Below are positions 1 to 10,327 of a DNA stretch of 64,000 nt, one piece after another (position 1 is the stretch's first letter; the number at the start of each line of letters is the position of its first letter). The notes under the pieces were generated by a model. It was not told the DNA's origin. It ran no database searches and was given only the letters and a program-made list of their open reading frames with translations. Made by a program: the position numbers and the translations under genes. The stretch is from Combretum micranthum (taxonomy: Eukaryota > Streptophyta > Magnoliopsida > Myrtales > Combretaceae). The stretch is taken from the NCBI GenBank assembly GCA_024138025.1, contig JAMXBD010000363.1, forward strand, positions 682,001 through 746,000, written 5' to 3'.

Positions 1-213
1 TTAAGATTGACATTTTAGAAGAAAATGAAGGAAAACCAAATTGCCGATACAATATAAGAAAAATAAATAGTAAGCAGTTACCAAAGTTTCCACACTGAGG
101 CATGCTTGATTTCGTGAAGTAAATTGTCTTTTTTTCCCCTCTCTCTCCCCTTTTTGAATGACTAAAATGGAGTTACGAGAAAGTGAAGATTATGATAATG
201 AATATGGAGAATT
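1..213 (+). other. Fragment of an unidentified locus, partly duplicated at 17484-17640
   Basis: No complete gene is visible. The stretch from about 62 to 213 aligns by eye with 17484-17640 (shared words such as catgcttga/catgcttca, gaagtaaattg and gattatgataatgaatat/gactatgaaaatgaatat). In one frame both copies encode an acidic stretch of the type R-x-x-x-E-D-Y-x-N-E-Y-x-E. When one CCTTT copy and the whole copia element at 219-5117 are ignored, this frame stays open for roughly 20 more codons into 5118-5174, which suggests the element hit an old coding exon. I do not recognise the product. Confidence 0.35.
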
Positions 214-218
214 CCTTT

Positions 219-439
219 TGTGAGAGTATACAGTAGTTTTATTTATTCCACGTGTTGGTTTTCTGTTATGCCAGATGTCAGTTTTGTATTCGTTGAGTTA
301 GTTAGTTTTATGTCTATATATATCAGAAGTATAACAGAATGTAAATAGAACTTTGATATGTTTTCACAAATGCAATAAGTCTGTTTTCTTGATTCAGACT
401 TCGACATCTTTCATGGAGTTTAATTGATGAATTTTCTCA
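219..439 (+). repeat. Copia-1 5' LTR (221 bp)
   Basis: Begins TGTGAGAG and ends TTTTCTCA. It matches 4896-5117 apart from one substitution near 320 and one missing base near the 3' end. It contains a G-box-type word CACGTG at 249-254. Confidence 0.95.
315..322 (+). promoter_or_regulatory. TATA-like box in the Copia-1 5' LTR
   Basis: TATATATA lies about 60 bp downstream of a CACGTG word inside the LTR. This is the best candidate for the element's core promoter. The 3' LTR carries a G inside the same tract (the one LTR substitution). Confidence 0.4.
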
Positions 440-451
440 TGGTATCAGAGC
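440..451 (+). other. Copia-1 primer-binding site
   Basis: TGGTATCAGAGC starts at the base directly after the 5' LTR and is the standard complement of the 3' end of plant initiator methionine tRNA used to prime minus-strand synthesis. Confidence 0.9.
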
Positions 452-529
452 AGGTATTCTTCTTCCTTGCTTGTATCTTTCCTGTTTCAATCACGAATAG
501 GTTTTGTTTCTGATTGAGATTGGATAAAT

Positions 530-2662
530 ATGGGAGATCAATTAGTTACTGATCCGTTGCATGTTTCTGGTTCCGATGGTCCTGGAATGAGTTTGGGAAA
601 CATATTGTTCAATGGAAATAACTTTCTTACATGGCATAGATCAATCAAATTGGCTTTGGGAGCGAAATTGAAATTAGGTTTTATAGATGGATCTATACCT
701 AAACCGGCTGATAATTCCTCTGAGTTAGTTAGATGGAAACGAACAGATGACATGGTGAAATGCTGGATTCTTAATTCCATGACTGTCGAATTAGCACAAA
801 ATTATGTGTATACGCAATCTTCTCGAGATTTATGGAATGAAATTGTGGAGCAATATGGTGGAGCTAATGGACCTCTTGTTTATCAGCTTCAACATGAGAT
901 TAGTTGTATGAGGCAAGATAATCAATCAGTAGCAGCCTATTACAATAAAATCAGACGTTGTTGGGATGAATTGTCAGCTTTACATCCATATCCTACATGT
1001 GATTGTGGTCGTATGGATTATTGTGCTTGTAGACTGAGAGAGCGAGTGATTGAATTTGAATATGAGGCAAGAGTTTTGCAATTTTTAATGGGATTGAATG
1101 ATGCGTATGAAGGAGTGAGGAATCAGATTTTGTCAATGGAACCTTTACCAACAATAAATAGAGTTTTCTATTTGGTACAACAAGTAGAAAAACAAAGACA
1201 AGTGACTGGGAACATTAGTTCTAATGTTGAGATGGCAGCTTTTTCTTTGACCAAAAATGAGGGAAGTAAAACTAGTTTTGATAAAAGAAGAAATAAGCGT
1301 GTCTGGTGTAAACATTGCAAGATTGAAGGTCATTCAATTAAAAATTGTTTTCAATTGATTGGATTTCCGGAATGGTATAAAGGGAAAAGAAATAGTAGTA
1401 AGCCAAGACAAGTAAATTCTGCTGTGATAGGACAAGAAAATTTGAATATGGTGCAGCATCATTTTGATACACCTTTTGATCAGTTTTCACTTTTGAAAGA
1501 AGGTCAACAGAGTAATACATCTCCTTGTTCTGGTTCTAATACTGTACAAGGTCATGATAAAGTCTTTTTACGAAATCTTTGTGAAGAAATGATGAAATTG
1601 ATGCAGGAGAAGTCTAATCCAACAGTTTTGGCTGGTAACTATAGTCAGTATGCAGGTACTTTCTCAGCTTCATCTTGTTGTAGTTTTGTGAATAATGATA
1701 TGTGTTCTTGGGTGGTGGATTCTGGAGCTACTGACCATATTACACCATATCAGACCATCTTACAAAATGTTTCCACTTTGAATCCTCCAATTACAATAAA
1801 ATTACCCAATGGCAGTACAACCTTAGTTCATAGTGTTGGATCTGTTCAATTCACTGATTCTTTCCGATTGAATCATGTGTTTCTTGTTCCATCCTTTACT
1901 CACAATCTTTTATCCATTCAAAAACTTGTCTCTACTAATTCTCTTATTGCTGTATTTGACAGTAACACCTGTGTTTTCCAGGACCTGAACAGTAAAAGAA
2001 TTTTAGCAACAGCTCCTGCATTACATGGATTGTATGTGCTCAATTCTGAAGGCTTGACTGGTGGAATGAGTTCAAATTCTTTAATTTCTCTTGGTTCTGT
2101 TTGTAATAATACATCTGATAGTAGTCTTGATGATGTACGTTTGCTTCATGACCGATTGGGTCATACTTCATTTTCTAAATTGGAACATATTGTTTCTTTT
2201 CCTTGTAATAGAACTCCATGTCAAAAATTTCTTTGTGAGGCTTGTCAGAAATCAAAATTTCATAGACTTTCTTTTCCTCGTAGTACTCATGTTTCTGATT
2301 TTTCTTTCCAGCTTTTGCATGTTGATATATGGGGCCCTTGCAAGACTCCTTCAATTTCAGGAGCACAATATTTTTTGACTATTGTTGATGACTTTTCTAG
2401 ATCAACATGGACTTTTCTCATGCATCATAAATCTCAAACATACACTCTTCTTGGTCATTTCTTCAAATATGTGTTGAATCAATTTTCTGTTACCCCAAAA
2501 ATTGTCCGAATAGACAATGGTCTTGAGTTTCTGTATTCTTCTTGTCAGTCCTTGTTTCATAATTTGGGGATTTTGCATCAAAGAACCATGGTCTATACTC
2601 CACAACAAAATGGTGTAGTGGAACGAAAACATAGACATCTTATTGAAACTTCTGCGCTCTAA
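530..2662 (+). CDS. Copia-1 Gag-protease-integrase part of the polyprotein
   Basis: 710 residues encoding the first half of a copia polyprotein. The N-terminal third is a Gag domain of the copia type. A CX2CX4HX4C zinc knuckle starts at residue 260 (nucleic-acid binding in the particle). The aspartic protease has DSGA at residues 397-400. The integrase follows with an HHCC zinc-binding region from about H540, then the catalytic triad D599, D662 and E698, with 35 residues between the last two as expected for DD35E. The ORF stops just after the catalytic glutamate at TAA 2660-2662, inside integrase. Copia elements normally continue here into RT in the same frame, and the downstream ORF resumes at an overlapping ATG in the -1 frame. 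This fits loss of one base rather than a natural gene end. The protein would act in cytoplasmic virus-like particles and then the nucleus. Confidence 0.9.
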   Translation: MGDQLVTDPLHVSGSDGPGMSLGNILFNGNNFLTWHRSIKLALGAKLKLGFIDGSIPKPADNSSELVRWKRTDDMVKCWILNSMTVELAQNYVYTQSSRDLWNEIVEQYGGANGPLVYQLQHEISCMRQDNQSVAAYYNKIRRCWDELSALHPYPTCDCGRMDYCACRLRERVIEFEYEARVLQFLMGLNDAYEGVRNQILSMEPLPTINRVFYLVQQVEKQRQVTGNISSNVEMAAFSLTKNEGSKTSFDKRRNKRVWCKHCKIEGHSIKNCFQLIGFPEWYKGKRNSSKPRQVNSAVIGQENLNMVQHHFDTPFDQFSLLKEGQQSNTSPCSGSNTVQGHDKVFLRNLCEEMMKLMQEKSNPTVLAGNYSQYAGTFSASSCCSFVNNDMCSWVVDSGATDHITPYQTILQNVSTLNPPITIKLPNGSTTLVHSVGSVQFTDSFRLNHVFLVPSFTHNLLSIQKLVSTNSLIAVFDSNTCVFQDLNSKRILATAPALHGLYVLNSEGLTGGMSSNSLISLGSVCNNTSDSSLDDVRLLHDRLGHTSFSKLEHIVSFPCNRTPCQKFLCEACQKSKFHRLSFPRSTHVSDFSFQLLHVDIWGPCKTPSISGAQYFLTIVDDFSRSTWTFLMHHKSQTYTLLGHFFKYVLNQFSVTPKIVRIDNGLEFLYSSCQSLFHNLGILHQRTMVYTPQQNGVVERKHRHLIETSAL

Positions 2663-4887
2663 TGCATCATGCTAATTTTCCTAAGGAATTTTGGGGCGAG
2701 TGTGTTTTAACTTCAACTTATCTCATTAACAAGATGCCTATGAAAAGATTGGGCTGGAAATCTCCTTTTGAACTTTTATTTCATCGCCCTCCTTCCTATG
2801 ATTCTTTAAGAGTTATAGGTTGTTTGTGTTTTGCTGCAATTCCTTCATCTAATCGAGATAAATTTGATTCTAAGAGCAGCAAATGTGTTTTACTAGGTTA
2901 TGAACAGGGACAAAAGGGGTACAAGCTTTACAACCTTGATACAAAGAAAATTCTTGTTAGTCGAGATGTGGTGTTCTTTGAGAATCAATTTCCTTTTCGT
3001 GCTTCTTCCTCTATTGTTGATTCAACTCCTTTGTTTCCTTGTTATTCTTCTCCTATTGTTGATGTTACTGATCCTACATCCGTCTGTCCTTCTTCTTCTC
3101 ATAATTCTGTTCCTCCTGATACACATACTCATGATACACCTTCTGTTTGTCCAAGTAGTTCTGTTGCTTTGAGGAAGTCTTCTCGCACTCATAAACCACC
3201 AGTTTGGCTTAAGGATTATGTCCATAGTCTTCATGGTTGTAATGTTGCTTCTACTATTTCTTCTTCTCCTCCTTTCTATCCTTTATACACTTCCACTTCT
3301 TTTGCCCATTTTCCACATGATTACACCATTTCTTTAGCTTCTGTTTTAGCAACAAAAGAACCATGTGATTATTCTCAAGCTGCTACACAAAAGGAGTGGG
3401 TGGAGGCTATGCAACAGGAGTTACTTGCTCTTGATTTAAATGAAACATGGGAGTTAACTACTTTGCCAAAGGGTAAAAAGGCAATTGGTTGTAAATGGAT
3501 CTATAAACTCAAGTATAGGCCTGATGGTAGTATTGAGAGGTATAAAGCTCGTTTAGTTGCGAAAGGATTTACTCAAGTTGAAGGGGAAGATTTCCATGAT
3601 ACCTTTTCTCCCGTTGTCAAAATGAGTACAGTCCGTATTATACTTGCTGTGGCAACATCTTTTGATTGGCCAATTCATCAGATAGATATCAACAATGCTT
3701 TCTTGCATGGATATTTAGATGAAGAGATCTACATGGTTCCTCCTCAAGGATACACTCAAGCTCAGCCACATCAAGTATGCAAATTGAAACGTTCCCTTTA
3801 TGGTCTTCGTCAAGCATCCAGACAGTGGAATATTGAGCTTTCAACTTTTCTTATATCTCAAGGCTACACTCAATCATCTCATGATCATTCCTTATTTACC
3901 AAACATAGTGCTGCTGGTTCTGTTGTTGTTTTGCTTTACGTTGATGATATGCTCTTGACTGGTTCCGATTATTCTGCTATATCAGATCTTAAACAAGCTT
4001 TGGATGACAAATTTACAATTAAGGACTTGGGTTTAGTTCGTTTCTTTCTTGGCTTGGAGATATGTCGTACATCCACTGGAATGTATGTTAATCAACACAA
4101 ATACATTTCTGATGTATTAATGGATGCTGGGATGACTGCTGCTAAACCAGTTGGTATTCCTTTACCTTCTGGTTTGAAGTTTGATCGAGACTGTGGTGCT
4201 TTTATTGATAATCCTTCTTTCTATCGTCGGATTGTTGGTCGACTTTTATATATCTCTCTTACTCGTCCAGATATTTGTCATGCTGTTCATTGTTTGAGCC
4301 AATTTCTTTCTCAACCACGGGAACCTCATTTGCAGGCTCTGTTTCATGTTCTGAGATATCTTAAAGGTTCTCCTACTTTAGGGCTGTTTTATTCTTCATC
4401 AAATCCTTTGTCGCTCCATGGATATTGTGACTCCGATTGGGCTGCCAGTCTTCTTGACAGAAAATCCATTTCTGGGTACTGCATTATGCTTGGCAATGCT
4501 CTTGTTTCATGGAAAACGAAAAAGCAGTCTACAGTAGCTACTTCATCTTCTGAAGCCGAGTATCGCAGCATGGCATTTACTGTTAAAGAGCTTCTTTGGA
4601 CTTCTTATATTTTGCGTGATATTCGATTGTCTGCTTCTTTACCCGTTCCTTTATTTTGTGATAATCGTTCAACCTTGTTAATTGCTTCTGATCCTTGTTT
4701 ACATAGTCGTACTAAACATATTGACATTGATATCCATTTCGTGCGAGATCATGTCAAATCTGGTTTCTTGAAGCCCCAGTTTGTTCCTTCTCAGCACCAA
4801 TTAGCAGATTTGCTTACTAAGAACCTTCCTCAGCATCAGTTGCTTCTTCTATGTTCCAAGTTGTATCTCAGACGCGATTCAACTTGA
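2662..4887 (+). CDS. Copia-1 integrase C-terminus, reverse transcriptase and RNase H
   Basis: 741 residues continuing the copia polyprotein after the frame break. It opens with the integrase C-terminal region, then a low-complexity Ser/Pro-rich linker of about 100 residues. The reverse transcriptase follows with the usual copia blocks and the catalytic YVDD at residues 426-429. The RNase H domain shows a first catalytic aspartate near residue 590 (YCDSDW), the SSSEAEY block and the CDN block. The ATG at 2662 shares its A with the upstream TAA. It is not a likely natural start because it lies within integrase, so I treat this ORF as the shifted second half of one gene. The stop codon TGA overlaps the start of the polypurine tract. 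No further stops or shifts are visible, so RT and RNase H look intact. Confidence 0.9.
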   Translation: MHHANFPKEFWGECVLTSTYLINKMPMKRLGWKSPFELLFHRPPSYDSLRVIGCLCFAAIPSSNRDKFDSKSSKCVLLGYEQGQKGYKLYNLDTKKILVSRDVVFFENQFPFRASSSIVDSTPLFPCYSSPIVDVTDPTSVCPSSSHNSVPPDTHTHDTPSVCPSSSVALRKSSRTHKPPVWLKDYVHSLHGCNVASTISSSPPFYPLYTSTSFAHFPHDYTISLASVLATKEPCDYSQAATQKEWVEAMQQELLALDLNETWELTTLPKGKKAIGCKWIYKLKYRPDGSIERYKARLVAKGFTQVEGEDFHDTFSPVVKMSTVRIILAVATSFDWPIHQIDINNAFLHGYLDEEIYMVPPQGYTQAQPHQVCKLKRSLYGLRQASRQWNIELSTFLISQGYTQSSHDHSLFTKHSAAGSVVVLLYVDDMLLTGSDYSAISDLKQALDDKFTIKDLGLVRFFLGLEICRTSTGMYVNQHKYISDVLMDAGMTAAKPVGIPLPSGLKFDRDCGAFIDNPSFYRRIVGRLLYISLTRPDICHAVHCLSQFLSQPREPHLQALFHVLRYLKGSPTLGLFYSSSNPLSLHGYCDSDWAASLLDRKSISGYCIMLGNALVSWKTKKQSTVATSSSEAEYRSMAFTVKELLWTSYILRDIRLSASLPVPLFCDNRSTLLIASDPCLHSRTKHIDIDIHFVRDHVKSGFLKPQFVPSQHQLADLLTKNLPQHQLLLLCSKLYLRRDST

Positions 4888-4895
4888 GGGGGGGA
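4886..4895 (+). other. Copia-1 polypurine tract
   Basis: GAGGGGGGGA directly abuts the 3' LTR and is the expected plus-strand primer. Confidence 0.85.
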
Positions 4896-5117
4896 TGTGA
4901 GAGTATACAGTAGTTTTATTTATTCCACGTGTTGGTTTTCTGTTATGCCAGATGTCAGTTTTGTATTCGTTGAGTTAGTTAGTTTTATGTCTATATGTAT
5001 CAGAAGTATAACAGAATGTAAATAGAACTTTGATATGTTTTCACAAATGCAATAAGTCTGTTTTCTTGATTCAGAGCTTCGACATCTTTCATGGAGTTTA
5101 ATTGATGAATTTTCTCA
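4896..5117 (+). repeat. Copia-1 3' LTR (222 bp)
   Basis: TGTGAGAG...TTTTCTCA, nearly identical to 219-439, and followed by the CCTTT target duplication at 5118-5122. Confidence 0.95.
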
Positions 5118-5177
5118 CCTTTCAAAGGCTTTTTTTATGAGCCAATTCTACATGACTTTTATAACTAAATTCCATGA

Positions 5178-5262
5178 ATAGATGAGATATTAAGGAATGT
5201 CTTGAAAGGTCCATGCTGGTTGTTGTCTTTTGAGAAATTAACGTCCAAGCTAGAGTTGATCA
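5178..5262 (+). pseudogene. Upstream half of an unidentified host exon interrupted by Copia-2
   Basis: An open frame (codons starting at 5178, 5181 and so on) runs to the GATCA at 5258-5262 and encodes a hydrophobic, leucine-rich stretch ending K-L-E-L-I. If one GATCA and the Copia-2 element are ignored, the frame continues without a stop into 11969-12092 for another 40 codons. An AG immediately precedes 5181 (ccatgaatag), so this may be a real exon start, or the frame may be shifted relative to 5118-5174. Product not recognised. Confidence 0.5.
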
Positions 5263-5747
5263 TGATAGAATTAATATTAATTAATTAATTAACCCAAGAA
5301 ACGAATCATGTCTAGAAATTATTTGACAACAAGAAAAGATGCGGAAACGTACCAGAATTCATGATTAATTGAAGAATTAGGAAGATGATCTTCTAATTGA
5401 TTGTATCTCCTTAGGTTTTTCTTTTGACAGATGGGGATTTAGAAAGAAAGAATTGATACATCAATTAGGGACCACACCCTATTTATAATAAATCTTTATG
5501 TGTGAAATTACCAATGTGCCCATCATTAATTGATAATTTACACTTCAGGAATTCTACACATATATTAACACCACACTTTATATTTTAGATGATATGGACC
5601 ATTACATAAAATTATATCACTTTATTAGGTCCTTAAACTTTATAATAGTAATATGTATATAATTATTAGCCACAATACATGTACGTCTACATGTCCATAT
5701 GTATTTATAAATATGTATGCACATAGTGTACAATCCAAATTCTAACA
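5263..5747 (-). repeat. Copia-2 3' LTR (485 bp)
   Basis: Plus-strand ends are TGATAGAATT...TTCTAACA. It matches 11484-11968 except for about six substitutions, with no length difference. Confidence 0.95.
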
Positions 5748-5761
5748 AATCTCCCACTTGG
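5748..5761 (-). other. Copia-2 polypurine tract
   Basis: Minus-strand CCAAGTGGGAGATT directly precedes the TGTTAGAA start of the 3' LTR. GTGGGAGATT is a common copia plus-strand primer motif. Confidence 0.8.
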
Positions 5762-6151
5762 ATTGCACAACCATGTGCTCATATTATAGAAACCTTTGAT
5801 CATATACAAATCACCATTACTAAATGTGCACAAAAAATAAAGATAAATCATCTGAAACAATCTCGTCCATTAGACTTATTAACGTAAGGACTAAAGAAGC
5901 AGTCGTTGTCATTTCGCAACTAAACCCACAATAATCTCATACATCAACTTGACTAAATGACATAGATTAAGTATGGATGTGTAGCATGGAAATTACATGT
6001 AATGTGATATATACACATGCCTATTTCCAACTGGTCCAACCTTAACCAAATGAGATCAGAATTCAGAGTAAATCAAATTGATACTTTATTATGAAACCAA
6101 ATAATATCATGATATCAAATACATAACATATGACACAAAACTCCCACTAAA
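5762..6151 (-). other. Copia-2 3' untranslated stretch
   Basis: Between the RNase H stop and the polypurine tract. AT-rich, no ORF of note. Confidence 0.6.
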
Positions 6152-8965
6152 TTAAACTGTATCAAATGTAACGACACCCATGTGAGCAACATGCTCATGA
6201 AAGGCCGAAGGTGTCAATGCCTTAGTGAATGGATCCGCTAGCATGGAGTTTGTTCCTATTAGCTCAATGCTAATAAAACCACTCTGAACTCTTTCTTTCA
6301 CAACAAGGAACTTAATATCTATATGTTTAGATCTAGAAGAGCTCCTGTTGTTATTTGAATACAAGACTGTTGCTCGATTGTCACAATACAGCTTGAGTGG
6401 CCTTTCAATGCCATCGACTACTCGCAGTTTTGTAATGAAGTTACGCAGCCATATAGCATGATTGGATGCCTCATAACAAGCAACAAATTCAGCTTCCATA
6501 GTGGACGATGCAACAAGTGTCTGCTTAGCACTCTTCCAAGAAATTGCACCTCCAGCTAATAGAAATACATAACCAGATGTTGATTTTCGACTATCTTGAC
6601 ATCCAGCAAAGTCGGAATCAGAAAACCCTATGATCTCAAGTTTATCCGACCTTCTATATGTGAGCATATAATCCTTAGTATTTTGTAAATATCTAAAGAC
6701 TCTTTTGGCTGCAATCCAATGTTCTCTTCCCGGATTACTTTGATATCTGCCAAGCATTCCAACAATGTATGCAAGATCAGGTCGTGTACAGACCTGTGCA
6801 TACATCAAACTCCCTACTGCTGAAGCGTAAGGAATATTCTGCATAAACTTGGATTCCAAATCATTTCTTGGACACTGTTTCAAACTGAACTTATCTCCTT
6901 TAGACACAGGGGTGTCATGAGGTTTACAATTTTGCATGCCAAAGCGTTGTAATACCTTTTCAATATAACCCTTCTGTGATAATCCTAAAACTCCCCGTGA
7001 ACGATCACGATGGATTTGGATCCCTAATACGAAGGATGCTTCACCAAGATCTTTCATTTCAAATTTATTTGATAAAAATTTCTTGGTTTCCCGAAGCAAT
7101 TCTACATCGCTACTAGCAAGCAAAATATCATCCACATATAAGACCAAAAATATGAATCTACTCCCACTGAATTTATGGTATACACAATCTTCAACAGTGT
7201 TCACTTCAAAACCAAATGAGAGAACAACTTGATGAAATTTCAAATACCATTGACGAGAAGCTTGCTTGAGCCCATAAATGGATTTCTTAAGTTTACAAAC
7301 CAATTTGCTAGTTTCCTCGGAAGCCAACCCTTCTGGTTGTTTCATATAAATAGTTTCCTCAATGTCTCCATTGAGAAAAGCAGTTTTGACATCCATCTGA
7401 TGTAGCTCAAGATCAAAATGCGCCACAAGAGCCATAATAGTCCTAAAAGAGTCTTTCGATGAAACCGGAGAGAAAGTCTCTTTATAGTCAATGCCTTCCT
7501 TTTGAGTGAATCCTTTAGCGACAAGACGAGCCTTATATCTTTCTATATTGCCTTGTGAATCCCTTTTGGTCTTAAATACCCATTTACAACCAATTGGTTT
7601 CACACCTTCTGGCAATAAAACAAGATCCCAAACGTCATTGTCTTTCATGGATTGCATTTCTTCACTCATGGCATTTATCCACTTATGAGAATTAGAACTT
7701 TCAATTGCTTCATGAAAAGTGATTGGATCATCTCCCATTAAGTCAACATGTTCTTCATTCTCTATGAGATATACATAATCATCTGAAAATGTACTTCTCT
7801 TTACTCTAGTAGATCTTCTTAAAGGCTCTAACTCATTTTGAATTTGAGGTTGTTGAGTTTGATCTTGATGCTCCTCATAAATAATCTGTTGAGGAACTAC
7901 TGGATGATCTACAGGTAATGCCTGTTGATCTTGATGAGTAGGAAGTTCAACATCATTATCTTGTAATGGATCTTGATGTTGTTGTTGAATAACGTTAGGT
8001 ATGACAACCTGATCATTATCAACAGTACCTGTATAGAGAGGAAAATTTATTGAATCCTCTTCAAAAACAAAGTTATTATCCTTATCTTCCCCTCCAAACT
8101 CAACATCCTCAAAGAATCGGGCAATTCCCGTCTCAAAAAATGTTCTTGTTTTGGGATTGTAGAATTTATACCCTCGTGATCTTTCTGCATATCCCACAAA
8201 ATAACTACTAATAGTTCTTGCATCCAGTTTCTTTTCATTTGGCCTATAAGGCCTTGCCTCAGCTGGACATCCCCAAACTCGTAAGTGCTTTAAGACTGGT
8301 TTCTTACCAGTCCATAACTCATAAGGGGTTTTATTTATAGCTTTTGTAGGAACTCTATTAAGGATATAGACTGCGGTCTTTAATGCATCACCCCATAGAG
8401 AGTGAGGTAAAGTTGTACGAGAAATCATACTTCTTACCATATCCTTAAGGGTTCTATTACGTCTCTCTGCTACACCATTCATGTTTGGAGAACCTGGCAT
8501 AGTGTATTGAGGGACAATCCCACACTCTTCTAAGAAACGAGCAAAAGGACCTGGACGTTGCTCACCTGATCCATCATATCTACCGTAGTATTCACCACCA
8601 CGATCAGATCTAATGGACTTAATAGTCTTACCAAGTTGATTTTCAACTTCGGCCTTGAATGACTTGAAAACGTCCAATGCTTGTGACTTCTCATGAATTA
8701 AATATAGGTAGCCATATCGAGAATAATCGTCAATGAACGTGATAAAGTATTGTTGACCATTCCATGAAGCTGTAGGAAATGGCCCACAAATATCCGTATG
8801 TATCAGTTCTAAGACATCTTTAACTCTCTCGGCTCCTACTTTTCTCTTGTTTGTAATTTTACCCTTAATGCACTCAACACAAGTATCATAATCCAAATGA
8901 TCAAACTTTTCAATAATCCCTTCCGACACAAGCCTATCAATTCTCTGTTTAGAGATATGACCCAA
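6152..8965 (-). CDS. Copia-2 integrase, reverse transcriptase and RNase H
   Basis: 937 residues, the second part of a copia polyprotein. It starts inside the GAG-pre-integrase zinc region (C29, C32), followed by the integrase core with the first catalytic aspartate at D58 (HTDICGP), a second in SDRGGEY and the glutamate in [10 protein letters not shown] glutamine-rich linker separates it from reverse transcriptase (GCKWVFK and [12 protein letters not shown] blocks, catalytic YVDD) and RNase H ([21 protein letters not shown] and SKHIDIK blocks). No frameshift is visible. The apparent start methionine is just the first Met after the in-frame TAA at 8969-8971; upstream codons in the same frame encode the expected L-W-Y of the same domain. 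Enzymatic residues look complete, so only the stop separates it from Gag. Confidence 0.9.
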   Translation of the reverse strand: MGHISKQRIDRLVSEGIIEKFDHLDYDTCVECIKGKITNKRKVGAERVKDVLELIHTDICGPFPTASWNGQQYFITFIDDYSRYGYLYLIHEKSQALDVFKSFKAEVENQLGKTIKSIRSDRGGEYYGRYDGSGEQRPGPFARFLEECGIVPQYTMPGSPNMNGVAERRNRTLKDMVRSMISRTTLPHSLWGDALKTAVYILNRVPTKAINKTPYELWTGKKPVLKHLRVWGCPAEARPYRPNEKKLDARTISSYFVGYAERSRGYKFYNPKTRTFFETGIARFFEDVEFGGEDKDNNFVFEEDSINFPLYTGTVDNDQVVIPNVIQQQHQDPLQDNDVELPTHQDQQALPVDHPVVPQQIIYEEHQDQTQQPQIQNELEPLRRSTRVKRSTFSDDYVYLIENEEHVDLMGDDPITFHEAIESSNSHKWINAMSEEMQSMKDNDVWDLVLLPEGVKPIGCKWVFKTKRDSQGNIERYKARLVAKGFTQKEGIDYKETFSPVSSKDSFRTIMALVAHFDLELHQMDVKTAFLNGDIEETIYMKQPEGLASEETSKLVCKLKKSIYGLKQASRQWYLKFHQVVLSFGFEVNTVEDCVYHKFSGSRFIFLVLYVDDILLASSDVELLRETKKFLSNKFEMKDLGEASFVLGIQIHRDRSRGVLGLSQKGYIEKVLQRFGMQNCKPHDTPVSKGDKFSLKQCPRNDLESKFMQNIPYASAVGSLMYAQVCTRPDLAYIVGMLGRYQSNPGREHWIAAKRVFRYLQNTKDYMLTYRRSDKLEIIGFSDSDFAGCQDSRKSTSGYVFLLAGGAISWKSAKQTLVASSTMEAEFVACYEASNHAIWLRNFITKLRVVDGIERPLKLYCDNRATVLYSNNNRSSSRSKHIDIKFLVVKERVQSGFISIELIGTNSMLADPFTKALTPSAFHEHVAHMGVVTFDTV

Positions 8966-8968
8966 ATG

Positions 8969-10327
8969 TTAGTACCATAAAGACAAAGAATTTTTATTTG
9001 AAAATTTGCGTTTAGTGCCTTTGGTTTCAACATTGTGGGACTCACCATAGGAAGATATTGTATCAAGTAAATAAAGATTGTCATAATCAGATAAAGAACT
9101 AGTTCCAATAAGCATAGAATTAAAATAAACATTACATTTTCTATGTCCAAATGAACAAATAAATCCTTCTTTGTCCAATACAGAAACTGAAACTAAATTC
9201 TGTCTAAAAGACGGTATAATAAATGTGTTGTTTAATTCTAAATAAAAACAAGTAGATAACAATAACTTAAAAGTCCCTATGCCTTGAACTTCCACTGGAT
9301 TTCCAGCCCCCATGTATATGAATTTCTCATCATTATTGGGTTTTCGGCAGTTCAGGCAACCCTGCATAGATATACTTATGTGAGTTGTTGCACCAGAATC
9401 CAACCACCAAGTATACCTTGGAACTGAAACCATATTAACTTCAGTACAAACAAGAGTGAAAGACATACCTTTCTTCACACGCCAAGTGTGATACTTAGTG
9501 CAGTCTTTCTTCATATGAGAAGTGTCCTTACAAAAGAAGCATTTCTTTTCTGTACGTCCCTTGGACATGTCCTTATGCTTCTTTTGTGCTTGTGACACCA
9601 CAATCTCCTTACCTTTCCTCTTTTTACCATGGCCTGAAGAGGTTGATGCCAAATGAGCACTCTCAATCTTATGTTGTTTCATCCTATCTTCCTCTTCCAC
9701 TAAGTGAGAGATGAGTTCATTAAATGTCCATTTGTCCTTTTGACAATTATAGCTCACCTCAAACTGTCCAAATTGTGGAGGAAGTGAAATCAACACTAAA
9801 TGAACGAGCAAATCTTCCGAAAGCTCTATCTTTAGTGATTTCAATTTTCCAGCAAGATGAGACATTTCTAAGATGTACTCCCTTATGTTCCCATTACTCT
9901 TATACCTCATAGAGACAAGTTTTCTTAAAGATGCACTTGTCTCTGCCTTATCACTTTTGGCAAAGCGCTCTTCAAGGGTATTAAGGAAGCTTTTGGCATT
10001 AGTTTCCTCAGACATAGTGTCCAGAAATGTCTCTGGGATAGCATTTTTCATTATCATAAGACTCATGCGATTAGAGCGGTCCCACCTCTCAAAACTCTTC
10101 CTATCCTCGGAAGAGCTTTGATCTGTAAGAGGTGCAGGAGGTTGCTCTCTCAATGCAAGGTCTAAATCCATGCATCCCAAGACCATAGTCACCTTATTTT
10201 TCCAAGTTTTAAAATTACTACCATTAAGCATCGGAATACTATTGATTGTGGTAGTAACAGAAGTAGCATTAGCAGTATCAACTGTACAAAGAACAATATA
10301 TATAAAACAAATAATTAGCTCACACAT
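8969..10327 (-). CDS. Copia-2 Gag and aspartic protease
   Basis: 452 residues. After a poorly typical first 30 residues comes the copia Gag core (MLNGSNFKTW at about residue 33), a basic region, a CX2CX4HX4C zinc knuckle (CFFCKDTSHMKKDC) and an aspartic protease with D-S-G-A (WWLDSGATTHIS). It ends at TAA 8969-8971 inside the GAG-pre-integrase domain, in the same frame as the following ORF. The first methionine may not be the true start. The coding strand reads TTGTTCTTTGTACAG before codon 17 or so, a good 3' splice site, so the 5' part could be leader intron with Gag joined from an upstream exon. That is inference. Confidence 0.88.
   Translation of the reverse strand: MCELIICFIYIVLCTVDTANATSVTTTINSIPMLNGSNFKTWKNKVTMVLGCMDLDLALREQPPAPLTDQSSSEDRKSFERWDRSNRMSLMIMKNAIPETFLDTMSEETNAKSFLNTLEERFAKSDKAETSASLRKLVSMRYKSNGNIREYILEMSHLAGKLKSLKIELSEDLLVHLVLISLPPQFGQFEVSYNCQKDKWTFNELISHLVEEEDRMKQHKIESAHLASTSSGHGKKRKGKEIVVSQAQKKHKDMSKGRTEKKCFFCKDTSHMKKDCTKYHTWRVKKGMSFTLVCTEVNMVSVPRYTWWLDSGATTHISISMQGCLNCRKPNNDEKFIYMGAGNPVEVQGIGTFKLLLSTCFYLELNNTFIIPSFRQNLVSVSVLDKEGFICSFGHRKCNVYFNSMLIGTSSLSDYDNLYLLDTISSYGESHNVETKGTKRKFSNKNSLSLWY

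Larger units (their letters stand above)
219..5117 (+). mobile_element. Copia-1: nearly intact Ty1/copia LTR retrotransposon
   Basis: Complete element bounded by TG...CA LTRs and flanked by the 5-bp target duplication CCTTT (214-218 and 5118-5122). Order is LTR, Met-tRNA primer-binding site, gag, zinc knuckle, protease, integrase, reverse transcriptase, RNase H, polypurine tract, LTR; integrase before RT is diagnostic of Ty1/copia. The two LTRs differ by one substitution and one 1-base indel, so the insertion is recent. Very short LTRs and a total near 4.9 kb resemble the Ale/Retrofit group, but that lineage call is tentative. The coding region is interrupted once, in integrase at 2660-2662. 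Confidence 0.95.

Noticed and set aside
2655..2666. Programmed -1 frameshift or stop-restart at TAATG in Copia-1
   Set aside because: No slippery heptamer or clear downstream structure, and the site is within the integrase domain; a base loss is simpler.
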